From the NCBI GenBank assembly GCA_009741485.1, contig CM019238.1:13468908-13532907 (forward strand): a DNA stretch of 64,000 nucleotides, written 5' to 3'. The notes under the pieces are model-generated. The model was not told the origin of the DNA. It worked only from the letters and a program-made list of their open reading frames with translations, and did not search any database. How positions within the stretch are numbered: position 1 is the first letter of the stretch; every line of letters begins with the position of its first letter. This DNA is from Malurus cyaneus samueli (Eukaryota > Chordata > Aves > Passeriformes > Maluridae). This document shows positions 12,666 through 25,580 of this stretch, in pieces. Position numbers and translations under genes: made by a program.

Positions 12666-14359
12666 GATGCCAGCTTTGGTGTGAAAGGCAGGTGGCAGTG
12701 CCAGTGCCACTCTGTGCCAGGCTGAGATGCTGTCAGGGTGACAATGGCTGGTGCTGCCAGTGCCTTTGCCATGGTCAGAGTTGGCATTTGGCCAGGTCCA
12801 ACCAAACCATTGGGGCTGCCACTTCCCCTTTGGGAGCAATTCTGAGTCCAGGGATGCTTTTCCACGGCTGGAATTCCCAAAGTGCATTGTAACAGCACTT
12901 TCTGCTCCAAACCTCAGCTCAAACTTCAATGTTGTTTTTTTTCCTCACCTCACACCTGTCACCATCACCAACCTGCTCATTGGAGTGCTGTGATCTGGAT
13001 GGGTCCATGGGTTTGGAAACTCCTCCTGTTGCTTTAACACCACGAGGGGCTCGTGTGGGGCTGGTTTGGGAAGCCCAGCTCTCCATCTGCTCCCGTGGTT
13101 TTACAGAGCTGGGATGAGCTGCCCGGGATCCCCGCTTTGACCACGATGGCCATGGGATGGGGCAGGGACTCTGCTGGCTGGGAGCCACCTGGAGTGGCCA
13201 GGAGGCAGGGATTTGGCACCCATGGGTGCCGCTGGAAGTGCCAAAGCTTTCAGGAGGTGCCAGGGACTCACTCTGGCCATTTTCAAGGCCGAGGGGTTGG
13301 TGGAGCCTTTGTGTTCCCGCTTTGAAGCCCCGGCCTGAAAGTGTTGTAATGAGATTTTATGATGTATTCTGGCAAGGCCTGGTTATTTTGTGTGTGGATT
13401 TATTGTCTAATGAATTGAGTGATTTTGAAATGTTTTGTGCAACGCTTTTTTGGAAAGGACATTGTATTTTGTTTATGGGACGTGTGAGTTTTTATGAAAC
13501 TTTATTTAGCTTTTAGCAAGAATAATCTTTATTCAACAAATAGTGCAAATAAATCTTTAATTGAACAAATATGTGCCAACTTTCAAACACAGTAACAAAC
13601 AATGACATGAAACAAGGAAACTTTGGAACAATCCAAAACCCCTAACAAAGCAGATTTTGGGCTGTGCAGAAGCACATGGATATGTGGGACCAAGCTGGAG
13701 GGAGCAGAGCAGGAATATGGTGCCTGGTGGCTTTCCAGGGGTGCCCACAGATTGGGGTGCCCCCCATGCGAGGGTTTAGAGGGAGTGGGAGCTGCTGGAT
13801 GTGCCTGGCCTGTGGGAGCAGGAAAACGTGGAAAAACGTTCCCTGTGTGTCCCTGTCCTTCCTGAGCCATTCCTTGTATGTCCCTGCCCTTCCTGAGCTG
13901 CCTTCCCAGTGGGGCATCCCCAGCCCCAGGGTTGAGGATTTGCCTCTTCCATCCCCACGTTATTTTTGAGCTCTTGGAGGGAACCCGAGCTCTGAGCTGA
14001 GCTCTGTGTTGCTGCACTGCCCCATGGGAGCTGCCTGGGAAATGGGATGAGCATTCCCTGCTCCTCTTTATTCCTGCCCAGGCTTGGCCAGTGGCACTTC
14101 AATTGGAAATGGAGCTTCCCATCCCCTGCCCTGCACCTGGCCTGAAATCCCTGAAAAATTCTCAAATCCAGCATGAAAGGGTTTGGAGTGAGGGAAGGAA
14201 ACCCTCAGGAGTAATTTCATTTCACTTTTTGGAATGTTGGTCTTTGGGGAAGAAGGGCAGAGTCACCTTATTAATCACCTTAATTTCCTTATTAATCTGA
14301 TCCTACTGGAAAATCCAAGTATTTCCTTCCTTGTTCCAATTTATGGAATGCTCTTTTTA

Positions 14360-14500
14360 TATCCCTGGAAGTGTCCAAGGCCTGGTTGGACAGGGCTTGA
14401 AGCAACCTGGTCTGGTGGAAGGTGTCCCTGCCCATGACAAGGAGGGGAATTGAATGGGTTTTGAGGTCCCTTCCAACCCAAACCATTCCAGGATTCTTTG
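14360..14500 (+). mobile_element. CR1 3' fragment
   Basis: Clear CCCTGGAAGTGTCCAAGGCC through CCTTCCAACCCAAACCATTC, about 140 bases. Confidence 0.88.
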
Positions 14501-15103
14501 CAAATAATTATCCTAAAGTATGGAAGGGGTTTAGTTCTAAAGATGCTCATCCAGCTGCTGTTCTTCCCCGGAATTTACTATATTGATGATAAAATAATTT
14601 GGCAGGAAGAGACCAAACTCTGTGTTTAAGTGATTTCCCTACATCTTCAAACCCCAGGAATACCAGGAATATGAAACCTGATATTTCTTCTTCCTCTGGG
14701 AAGAGCATTTTCAGCCCTTCATTGCCCTTTTCAGCCCCTGGAATTGGAACAAAAGAGCTTTTCTTCTAAAAGTGAGCCGTGGAATTGGGTGTTAATAGAA
14801 ACTAATTAATGCTGAATGGAAAATTCCTTCTCGGCTGTGTTTTGCCATTCTCTTTTATAGCTCCAACCTACCAGACCTCAGCTAGACCTCTCTCTAGCTG
14901 CCCATACTTTTCCAGGAAGGATAAATGAGGCTTATGTTTCCAGAATGGGAGCTGGAGGCATCTCACCCCTCCATGCACTTTCGGCTTGATCTGACCCAAC
15001 CTTCTCCAGACCTTTGAGTGGCCCCAGCTGCTGCTTTGTGCACCCACCTCGCCTTCAAAGGCCCTTTTTTTCCTTGGATTTGGCCTCATTTTCTGTTCCA
15101 CAC

Positions 15104-15495
15104 AATCACAGGATCATTCAGGTTGGAGAAGCCCTCCGGAATCATCGAGTCCAACCCTTCCCCAGCTCTGCCAAGAGCACGTCCCCAAGTGCCATATCCA
15201 CATGGCTTTTAAATCCCTTCAGGTATGGTGACTCCACTCCTGTGCCAGGGCTGGACAGTCCTTACCATAGGAAATTATCTCTAATATCCCACTAAACCTC
15301 CCCTGGCACAGCTGAATCCATTCCCTCTCCTCCTGTCCCTGTTCCCTGGGAGCAGAGCCCAACCCCACCCTGTCAGGAGAGCCAGAAGGTCCCTCCTGAT
15401 CCCCCTTTTCTCCAGGCTGAGCTCCTCCAGCTCTCTCAGCTGCTCCTTGTGCTCCAGACCCTTTCCCAGCTCCATTCTCTTCCCTGGACACAGGA
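15104..15495 (-). mobile_element. CR1 fragment, long (390 bases)
   Basis: Among the longest copies here. The 3' end lies at AATCACAGGATCATTCAGGT. Further in it has the AGAGCCCAACCCCACC and CTTTTCTCCAGGCTGAGC motifs and ends near CTTCCCTGGACACAG. Confidence 0.85.
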
Positions 15496-17884
15496 AGAAG
15501 CCTGAAGAGCAGCAGGAGATGGTTGGGTTGGGGAGAGTTTCACCCCATTTGTAAACAGGAAGATGTTGGTGCTGAGGAGCCTCCGTGGCCAAAGTGGCAG
15601 AGTTGGCTGAGCCAATATTTTCCAGCTGGAGCTCCTGAGCACCAGAACTCTCTGCCTGAAGCTCTCTGAGCTCCTCTGGCCTTTCAAACAGAGCCAAAAG
15701 TCCAACTGTGGAGGAAAACACCTGCCTGTGCTTTGTTTTGAAATCCATATTAACTCGGGAGATCAAGGAGTCGATGTCCATGCGGAGGAATCGAGGAAAG
15801 GCATTGATGTGCCAGATGTGTGGCTGGAACATCTGTGGCTGGAGGTGCTCTGCTCTGCCCAGGATTTCTCATCTTTGCTGAGGAAAGCAGGGAGGTGGTG
15901 CCTGAAGGGGCTGTGAGTGGTGGTCTCCTCTCTGTGGGAAATCCTTCTTTTCCCTTAGGTAGGCCATGGCTTGGATCCATGGAACAGCCCGGGATGGAGT
16001 GAGGGATAAACTTGTTGGACTGGTGTTTTTAACTGCTTCATTTCCCAGTTAGTGAATGGGGATAATTCCCTTATAATTCCATGTAGGAGGAAACTCTGAG
16101 CCTCAAAGCTGTTTGTCTGTGCTGCAGAGACACCTGGCCCCCATCAGAAAGTGGAATGGGGACTTAAGTGCTGGGAGCTGTGAATGAGGAGAGGTTCCAC
16201 ATCCTCCTGTCCAGCTGAGCCCTGTGCAAAGGAAAAGGACAGTGCTGAGGCTGTGTCCTGTGAGGATCAGAGGGACAATTCCACCTCATATTGGGATTGG
16301 TGTCCCTCCAAAAGGCAGCAGGGCCAGAACACAGGCAGTGCTTTGTGCTTGGCCAGCTTGGAGATGGATCCCAGTGGAGGGTGGTGAGGTCCAGAGCACA
16401 GACCCCGGTGTTCACATTTCCACCTCTCTTCCCTGTGAGGAAAAACTGTTCCTTGGGCTCACTGTCCATATTTCCATTCCTTCCAGATCTCCCCATCCTA
16501 CCCCAGTTGTGGCTGCAGCCATCCCCCTGCAGGGTGAGGGCTCAGAGCTACCCCTTGGGCCTCCCCCTGTAGGGAGGATATTCCCATATCCCTGTGGGAT
16601 GTTTTCTTTTCCCTGTCTGTGCCTTTTTCCCTGGTTTAGACCAGGATCCCGTGAAGCCTTGGCTGCCTCAGCTGCTGGAATTCCTGTCAGCAGATCACCT
16701 GCTCCCGGTTGGAAGTGGTGAGTCCTTTCTGGCTCTGTGTCAGCAGCGTGTCAGACCCACAGGTGTTTTGGCAGGAAACCTTCCTCTCTCCCAGCCTCTT
16801 GGATCACAAGGAGAGGATCAACCAGATGTCCTCAAAATCCTGCCTATCCCGAGGCTGACCTGCAGCCGGCAGGGAAAACTGCACTCTGGGTCCGTGGAAT
16901 CTCTCCCAGGTTTTGTGAAGACAGAACCATTTCAGGTCTTTCCACCCCTCCCATCTCTCCTTGGTCAGTGCTGGGCTCTAGTCTCCTTTGGGGTGATCGA
17001 AGTGGGATCTCAGCATCAGAAAGATGCTGAGCTTCTCCTGCAAGGAACGTGTCTGACACTTCAGCTGTTTTTCCCTATGGGTTTAAGGAAGGGGATCAGG
17101 GCAGCAGGGCTTGGAGCATGTTAATGATTCAACCAAATAATTTATTTGCATTTCAGTGCTCCTGGATAAGCAGGAATAATGTGTGGGATTTGTGGTACCT
17201 GTCTGAAATGGCTCTGCTGGAGCCCCAAACCAGACACTGAGGGTTTGGATTTCAGACCATCCTCTTGCCCCAGGATCTTCCTTTGGAAAGAATGTGATAT
17301 TCCGTGCCAGCAGCCTGTGCTGCCCCACAGATCCTCCTGTTTTTTGGGATGCAGATTTTGATCTCAACCTGGGAGTCGGAGCACGCACTTGAACAGCATT
17401 TTAATGAGCTTACAGTTGAGAGCTATTTATTATCTCTTAGAACAGGCCTTTTATTCCACTGGCAGCCTAATTTGCATGGTTTGTTGTAATTAACACCATA
17501 AAATGTTTAAACAAAAGTACAGATAGAAATTAAATTTGCAGGCATTGAATTCAATAGCATCAGAATAAACCTTTGATTTGTTTTTTTCCTTTGGCAAGAA
17601 AGTGATTCGCTCAAATTAAATTTAGGAAAAGCTCTCGGCTTGGAAGGAGGGATTTAATGAAAAAAAGGCATCCCAAACTGCCAGAGCAGCTCGGGGGAAA
17701 GCCGGGGATTTCACTTGGACAAGGCTGTTGAAGGGAAACTCAAGTGCTTTCAGTGGGAGAGGTGTCCCAAAGTCCTGTGTCAGCACACGTGCAGGCAGGA
17801 TGGTGGCTTGGCTTGCATCTGTTCCATTTTTCCGTGCTCTGGCAACTATTTTGGAGACACTGAGGGGTTGGGATGGAGGCAGAT

Positions 17885-18025
17885 CGATGGGAGGGCTCCC
17901 TGGAATTGTCCAAGGGGAGATTGGACAAGGTTTCAGAGCGACCTGGGATAGTGGAAGGTGTGGAACGAGATGGGCTTTAAAGTCCCTTTGAACCAAACTC
18001 ATTCTGGATTATTCTGTGATAGTTT
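17885..18025 (+). mobile_element. CR1 3' fragment, diverged
   Basis: GACCTGGGATAGTGGAAGGT and GATGGGCTTTAAAGTCCC are followed by an imperfect CATTCTGGATTATTCTGTG terminal repeat. Confidence 0.8.
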
Positions 18026-20324
18026 GGAATATCAACCTGAAGCTGATCTATGGGTGAAGGGATTGGGAATTGTGCTGTGTCCCAGCCATTTCTCAGGGGC
18101 TGGAGGCATTTTCCAAGGGCTCCTGTGGCTGTTGATTCCCTCCTGCTGCACAGCACACTCTGGGAAAGTCTTTTACGGCACTAAAAGAAGCATCACCGTG
18201 TCCACCCCTAAATGAAGTCATCAAACCCAAGCCATTTCTGCCCTGATTGATGCAGCAAACATTATAAAAAATTATATTGTGAGCAAATGGTCTCTGGGTG
18301 AGGTTTAGATTCCCTTCTATTGTTTGGAATTTTGGGGTTAGTGTTATGGCTGGGATTTGTATAGTCAGAACTAATTTGTAGCGTCTGGGACCGAGGTTTG
18401 GAGTGGTGCAGGAGTTGGGATGGAGCTGCTGGAGACATTCGTGGGGGAGTTGGTGCTCCCTGGGGTCGGGGCTGCCGGGATTTACAGCCTCTGGGTTCTC
18501 TGGAGTTGATCCAGCAGGAATTCTGGTAGTCAGAAAATAAACTGGGAGAGTTTAGCACGTCCGTGTCTCTCCCTGGATCTTTGAGGCACCGAGCTGGGGT
18601 TTGGAGGCTCATCCACAGGTGGATGCTCTGAATTCCAAGGGGTTTGTCCCAAAATTTCTTCAGTGAGGCATTGCTGTAGAGGATATTCTGCAGCAGGTTG
18701 GGTTTTGAAGCATAAAAAGGTCCAAAAAGGTCTGTGCCAAAGGTTTGTAGCATAAAAGTTAGGTTGGTGATGGAGCAGATTGAAAGGTTCAGGTCTTTGC
18801 CAGCTCCTGGGTGGTTTGATAGCCTTTAAATGGCTTTTCCTCCTGGATTTCCTCCTGAAATCTCGCCTGGATCAGAGTGAAGACCAGCACCAAAGACCTG
18901 CTTGTGTAGAGGACATGGAAAAACTGAGATAAGTGAACTAAAAGCAGCTTTAACAAAAAAAAAAAAAAACCCAAAATGCTCGCATACACCAACAGCTCGA
19001 GGAACAGTGCTGGAAATCACATTTTCTTGAGCAGGTCATGCACAAACACAGTTATTTAATTAATTCATTAATTCCTGTCCCTGCAGCAGAGTATTCTCCA
19101 CATTCATTTATTTTTTCTTTTTAAGCATTTTTATTTTTACCTCTGTCTCCTGTTGCTCCACTGGTTGCTTCTTACTGTTTTCCAGCTAAACCTCTAAAAG
19201 TTCAAAGATCCATGAGGTTTATGTCTTGTTTAAGTCTATTTTTATTCCCTATTTGATTATTTGGGTTGGTTTTCCAAGAGAAATCCAGCCCTTCACCCGC
19301 TGGGTGCTGCAGGTTCTGAGTGTTGGCTTCGCAGAAAATAAGATTTAATTTAGCATGATTTGTTTGACTATAGGGTAAACTGGTAACAGCACCTGGTAAC
19401 AGCAACTGGTTTAGGAGGAATTTGTCATGCCCAAACTGGGGATTTTGAAGTGGGGGTAAAGCTTTTTCCCATTTTTTTTATTGGCTTTGTAGTGTAAAGG
19501 GCCAGGTAGAGCCCTCTGCTGGGGTTTGCAGTGTTAATCAGTGATTAACAAAAGGAAAGTTGTGAAATTACGGTAGACACAGAATTAAATGCCTGGAGTT
19601 TGATAATTGTGTGGCTTTAGGGTGTTTTCACTTCAAATTAGAGGGTTTTGTTAAAACGATAAGCTGCTGTTACATGTCACAGGAACTATTTCAATTTGAA
19701 ATTAGTTTTTTGTGGTAGTGTTTTTTAAGAACAGATTCTCCCTGTATTTACTGTCAGTTCCTCTGGCTTCTCTTTTTCTTTGGAAACGACACATCAGGAA
19801 AGATGTCAGAGTTTGGGGAGGTTGGAGTGTGATTTTTTTGGCTCAGGCAATGGAGCCTGAATTTTTGGCTTTGTATCCCTGGCCAGGTGATGTGCCCTGT
19901 GACAGAGGTGACCCCAAATGGGTCCCTTTGACCCCAAACCATCCTGTGAGTGTGGGATTCTGTGTCTCCACATCAGAGCCCGGGGAGCAGCACAGCCTGG
20001 GAGCGTGTCTGGGCAGGGACAGGAGGGAAATGGGGAGCAGAGCAGCTATTAAAGGGATTATTCCCAACATTATTCATCAGCCAGGCTTGAGTGATGGCCT
20101 CAGATCAGATTGTGTTTGTATTGGGGGGGTTGTGCACGTTGTTGATGGGAAAGCGGGATCTGCTTTTATAATGCACTCTTGGGAAATATTGTTAAAGAGG
20201 CTGCTTTTTATATTTCTATATTGTAAATATACATTGGATTTTGGGATAGGGGCACTGGCCATCCTTAGCCCATGAGCTGGGAGCTGCCTGTGCCATGGCC
20301 ATGGACATCTCCATGGACACAAAG

Positions 20325-20455
20325 CCACAGCAGCTGTGGCTGCCCCATCCCTGGGAGTGTCCAAGGCCAGCTTGGATGGGGTTTGGAGCAATCTGGGACA
20401 GTGGAAGGTGTCCCTGCCCATGATCTTTAAAGTCCCTTCCCACCCAGACAGGTTT
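20325..20455 (+). mobile_element. CR1 3' fragment with internal deletion
   Basis: CTGTGGCTGCCCCATCCC through GACAGTGGAAGGTGTCCC. The segment between TGCCCATG and ATCTTTAAAGTCCC is shortened. Confidence 0.82.
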
Positions 20456-20824
20456 GGGGACATCAATCTTGTTGTCTGGGCTCCAAGTGCTTGTCACCTG
20501 GATTGTGCCAATGCATTTCCCATGTCCCTGGGTCAAAGTTTTCCTGGTCTGGCTGTGCTGGGAAGAGCTGGCTGCCCTGGCTGTCAGTGCAGAGGCTTCA
20601 GTGAGATGTGTCTCAAGATCTGCCTGTCAAAGGATATGCGCTCGTGTTGGTGTCAGGAGAAGCTGGAACAGGGATGAAGCTTCAGCTGCAGCAGAGCTGA
20701 GAGTTCGGGAGAGATCATGGAGGTGCCAAAGAAGGGAAAAGCTGGAGGAGCAGCTTCTACTGCTTCCTGCTGATACATTCCCTGCCTGGAGTATTCTGCT
20801 TGCAGCAAGTGCTGCTGTTTGCCT

Positions 20825-21050
20825 TCACAAAATCTCTGAGGCTGGAAACGCCCTCCAAGATCATCCAGTCCAACCTGGGGCCACCTTGACACCAGCTCAG
20901 AGCACCGAGTGCCACATCCAGAGCTGGGCACTCCAAACCACCCTGGACAGCCCCTTCCAATGCCCAACCACCCTTCCCATGCAGAAATTCCTCCTGCTGT
21001 CCAACCTACACCTCCCCTGGCACAACTCGAGGCTATTCTTGAAGACAAAA
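20825..21050 (-). mobile_element. CR1 fragment, same group as the 15.1 kb copy
   Basis: Reads CTGAGGCTGGAAACGCCC, then AAGATCATCCAGTCCAACC and CACCTCCCCTGGCACAAC on the + strand, the complement of a CR1 3' region. Confidence 0.82.
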
Positions 21051-23694
21051 ACCACTTTAGGTCTCCCTGTGCCGCTCCTGGAGCGCGGGGCAGTGACGAG
21101 CGAGCGGCCTCTGTTTGTTGTGGCTGTTGCCGCCTTTCCCTGGCTTTTCTGGAATTACCACGATGAATACACTCTCCTGGCTGCAGGGATGAGTGCAGCT
21201 AATCCACAGCAGCACAGCCCAGCCTTTTGTTGCCTCCCGTTGCGGGGAGCTGTGCAGAACAGGATTTGTCAGCACTCGGGGCCTGACAAAGAGCTCCCCG
21301 ATGGCGCTGGGTGAGGCCTGAAAGCAGAGCCGCAGGGGAAGGTGTTGGGACTTGCTGCCACAGCCGTGTCTGCACACACACATAGCCGCTTCAGGAATCC
21401 CTCCTCTCCTCTGGGAATGCAAAACTGACATTTCTTCCAGCATCCCACAAGCAAGCAGGTTCAGGAGGTGCAGGGGGCTCTGCACGCTCGGGCCGTGGAG
21501 AGTTGGTTTTTGGCCCTGAGGTGAATTTTGGGGGGGTCACACCTTGTGCTTCTGGGCTTTCATCCCTTTCAGATGGTTTTTCTCCTTTTCTCTTTTTTTT
21601 TTTGTTCTTTGACTCTAAAAGTTGAAAGGCCTTGGGTGGCTTCTCCTTTTGAAAGGTGACCTCGCTGCATAAAGTTGTCTGACTCTGTGCTGTCTGTGCC
21701 CAGTGATATATGGGAGCATCTGGGGAAGAGGGGAGGCTGCTCCTTAATTCCCTGAATTTCTCTAGGATCACACGTGGATCTCAGTACCCCCTTTAATCCC
21801 ACCCCTGTGTGAGGAGCTGCCATGTGTAGGCAGAGCAAAGAGATGTGGGGAATGGACTTTTTTGGGAGTCTGGCATATTCCAGTAGTGCCAAGTGTATCT
21901 CAGTTAGTCCAGTGTGTGCATCTGTTATTTGACTCTCATCCAAGCCATGCTTTTTCCTCCTGCCTCCCTGGCCATGGTTTAATTAATTAAATTTTAAAAT
22001 TCAGCCCCAAGCTGGAGGTGAAGGTGCTGCTGGGGGAGTGGGAACTACCACCAAAATACTATCGTTAAATGGTGGTGTCATTCCCAAATAATCCATTTTA
22101 CAAGGCTGTTTTATTGGTGGTTTCTGGGCTTTGCTGCTTCCAGAAGATCTCTCACCAGAAGCTGGTTCCTGCTCTGCTCCCTCGCTTCCTACCTCCACCC
22201 TGCACCTCTCCAGGCTAATAATAAAAATCAAATTGTTTTCTATGCTGTACAAACAAAAGGAGAGTCAGAACTGAGGTTGATGTGATCCAGATCAAACATC
22301 TCTCTCTCCTTTGGGTGCTGGATGTCCGAGCTCTCTGGGAATTAAAACCACCAGTTGCATTTCTTGGGCACCCTGAGCTCTCTGCAGCAGCATTCCCCGT
22401 ATCCTTATCTCCACATGGGATCCTCAGTCATTTGTTTTTTCCTGTTGCAATGTTACAAATTTCTGCTGCCCTGGGTTTTATTTGTGGGTTTTTCAGGCTT
22501 AGCAGGTAATGGTTATAAATGGAAATTTGACTGCAGCACGTGGTTTCTGGCTGCAGTAAATTCATTCCCTGCGGGCTTGGGGACGGATCCCATGTGTTTT
22601 CTCCAGCACAAATGATTGTTTCAAACATCCATCTGCTTTATCTGCTGTTGTGTTTACAGTTCCCCTTTGTAGTTCCCGGCAGCATCTCCTCTCTCTCCTC
22701 TGCTTTTGTTTATTTAAGGTTATGGTAAAATATCCCTCTCATTTGGAGCTGTTTTGTAGGAGCTTTTCCCAGCTTGGCTGATCCCAAGGGTCAGGGGAAT
22801 AAAATATCCTGACCAGATCACCCCAGGGGAATCCCGCAGTGGTGGTTCCAGCTGGTCCCTGGTGTTGTTGCTCCTCAGGAATGGGATTTTTAGCCAGATC
22901 CTGCCCTTGACTTTGCTGGGCTCTGCAGGCAGCGTGGCTGGTCATTATTGAAAAATAAAGGCTGTAATCCACTCAATTTGTAGCAAAAGCTGACCCATGG
23001 AATCATCTTTGTTTGGGTACTGAGTTGTGTGATGTCCCCGGTTGTTTTTCTGTCCAGGATGATTTAGGAAACCAGTTTCAGCTTTAGGGAAAAAAACACC
23101 GAAATAATACAACAAACAAACCCAAACCGAGCTGTCTGAAAAATCCTAGGAGGATATATTTGATGCTTTTTCCTGGCAAAAGTTGAACATTTTCCATCCT
23201 TCTTCAGTTTCAAGCCTTCAGAAGGTTTGTGGGTCCTTCTCCGGCACGTGGTGCTGCCTCTCCGTGTCCAGGCGGGAGCCACAGGGAGCACCCCAGGGCT
23301 CCACAGCCTTTGGAGTTTCCCTCAGGTTTTTTGTCCCCATCACAGGCAAAATATGACCCAGGATGACATTTGGAGAAGTTGCAAAATTCTGTCTGTAAGC
23401 AGTATTTTATTTTTTTTCTTTTGCTGAGCCCCGAGCGATGTCACTGCTCGTCTCGCACAGAGAAGTAGGAAAATAGTCCCTGGCTGCAGGAGGGGGTTGT
23501 TTTCCTAATTTTTCTTCACTACACCAATGTTTCCTGTTAGTAGTGAGTGTGTGGAGTGCCTGGATGAGATCCCTCCAGCTTGTGTGTCACCCCAAGGTAT
23601 GTGACAGAGTTTTGTTGGACACTGGAGAGGCACTTTGGGCATGGGCCTGGAGTGCCAGGACAAGAAATGGTTTCCCAGTGCCAGAGGGCATGGT

Positions 23695-23905
23695 TCAGTG
23701 GGATATTGGGAAGGAATTTCTGGCTGTGAGGGTGAAGAGGCCCTGGCTCAGGGTGCCCAGAGCAGCTGTGGCTGCCCCCATCCCTGGAAGCGTCCAAGGC
23801 CAGGCTGGACAGGACTTGGAGCAGCCTGGTCTGGTGTCTCCATGGCAGGGGGTAGAACACGATGGGCTTTAAGCCTCCCTCCAACCCAAACCAATCTGTG
23901 ACCCT
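23695..23905 (+). mobile_element. CR1 3' fragment
   Basis: GATATTGGGAAGGAATTTCT to CCAACCCAAACCAATCTGTG. All internal motifs are in order. Confidence 0.9.
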
Positions 23906-24388
23906 GTGGCCTTGAATTTCCTGCCCTCTGTTGCTGGAATTGTCTCTTTTCCAGGGTCAAAAGCTGCTGGCCAGCTCCAACAGTCCAAGCCAGTTTAGCC
24001 TCATTTTAGCCATTGGGCACAGACAGAACTGTCCATGGATTTTTTTCCTGACTTATTTTTGTAACCTTCCAGTTTTTCCAACCTTCTGGTTTTTTTAACC
24101 TCCCAGTTAAAAAGTTCATCCATACAGTGGAGAAGCAGCTGCTGCAGGGGGCACGAGCAGCACCCAGGAGCTAAACCCTTAAACCCCTTACTACTTTTCC
24201 TCACTTAAACTCCTCTCAACAAACAACTCAGACGGCAGAAACCTTTTCCTTTCAGCCTGGGAGAGTCAGAACATGTCACAGGGGATGTTGAGCGAGAGTT
24301 TCCCCAATGCTGCTCCCTCCCAAGAGCTGCCCCAGCCCGACACGAGGCAGCTGTGCAGCAGCTGGCCTGGCTGCCTGGCTGGAAACAT

Positions 24389-24600
24389 CTGGATGGGCTG
24401 CGGCGCATGGCGGGAGCCGCCGAGCCGATGCTGCTGTGCAGCCCCGGGCGCTGTTTGAAGACGTGCGTCGGGCTCTGCACTTCAAAGCCCGGCTCAGAAA
24501 GGCTTGGCTTGCACAAACTCACACCTCTGCCTCTGCTCCGGGGCTGCCGTGGCTCCCACCCGCAGCCAGAGCCCCGGGAATGCCGTAGTTGAGGTTTGTT
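24389..24600. promoter_or_regulatory. Small CpG-dense cluster in EDA intron 1
   Basis: I count 17 CpG dinucleotides in 212 bases, in a region whose surroundings are CpG-poor. It could be an alternative promoter, an enhancer or unmethylated element. It contains no coding exon with splice sites that I can support. Confidence 0.4.
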
Positions 24601-25364
24601 TGCTGGGAAGATGATGGAATTCCCGTGCTCAGCTTCAAGATCCACTTGCTGGTGCTGTGGCAGCTGCTCCTGCTCGCTGACCGGACCGTGGGGGCTCGGG
24701 GATGGGTTGTTTGGATGGAAAATGGAGTTGTTGCCATGTGGAGAGGGAGCAGGGAATGTTGTTCTGATTAGGAACCGTCTGGTGCTTTCAGCAGCAAGTG
24801 GAGCAGGATTTGGCGGCCCCAAAGCCGGGCCTGGAGGCGGCCAGGGATGTGTGCAGGGCTGGGACCGGCTGTGAGATAGCAGCTTGTGAGAGCTCACATT
24901 CCTGAACTCCTCCCAGCTCTTTTCCCGGAGTTCCTGCAGCCCATCCTGGCGTTTCTGATTCAGCTCATCCCTCATAATTCAGGGTTGTGCCGTTCCAATG
25001 TGCAGGGAATGGTGGGACAGAACCAGCCCCGTTCTCACAGTCGATCCCATGGCACTGCTCCAGGCACTGCACGGAGCTGTCAGCGATCCCGTGTGCCTCC
25101 TCTGCCTCCCTCAGCTGCCCACAGATCCCTGGTGTGTTCCAAGGGTGAGGAGATGGCACAGCTGGCAGGGGTCAGGCTGCCACGGGTTTGCTCCTGGAAG
25201 GATCTGTCCGGGAAGTGCTGGGGTGTTGTTTTCCCCTTGTGCCACTGGTTTCGGTGGGTGCCAGGCTGTGGGAGCTGCTCCAGGCATCCTCACCTCCAGA
25301 GAATTCCTGCTGCTGAGCTCACATAGGCTGGGGAAGCCATGCCAGGACGGGACTGAACAGCAGC

Positions 25365-25580
25365 AGAATTTGGGGTTTTTTACAATGAGGGTGGTAAAAC
25401 ACTGGTACAGGGTGCCTGGAGAGGAGCTGGATACCCCAACCCTGGAAACACTCAAGGTCTGGTTGGATGAGGCTCGGAACAACCTGGACGTAGTGGAAGG
25501 TGTCCCTGTCCATGGCAGAGGGGTGGGCCAAATGGTCCTGAAGGTGCCTTCCAGCCCAAACCATTCCATGTTTCTATAAC
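25365..25580 (+). mobile_element. CR1 3' fragment
   Basis: GAGGGTGGTAAAACACTGGT to CCCAAACCATTCCATGTTTC. Moderately diverged. Confidence 0.88.

Larger units (their letters stand above)
12001..24000 (+). other. EDA intron 1 (inferred), middle part
   Basis: No gene is visible. CR1 copies lie near 12.5, 14.4, 15.1, 17.9, 20.3, 20.8 and 23.7 kb. A short (CCCCAAAACAAA) triplicate lies at about 12262-12296. The stretch 17380-17600 is AT-rich and unique, with an octamer ATTTGCAT (17470), TAATTA (17487) and CTTTGAT (17571). Long open frames here overlap CR1 copies and are not genes. Confidence 0.65.

Noticed and set aside
12051..12929. A 292-codon open frame on the minus strand
   Set aside because: It runs antisense through a CR1 copy and low-complexity Trp/Gly and Pro-rich sequence, has no recognisable domain, and has no splice or promoter context.
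20454..21314. A 286-codon open frame on the plus strand
   Set aside because: Its second half is a minus-strand CR1 fragment and the rest has no family resemblance.
24205..24975. A 256-codon minus-strand open frame over the CpG cluster
   Set aside because: GC-rich DNA has few stop codons. The translation is Ser/Pro/Arg-rich with no domain.
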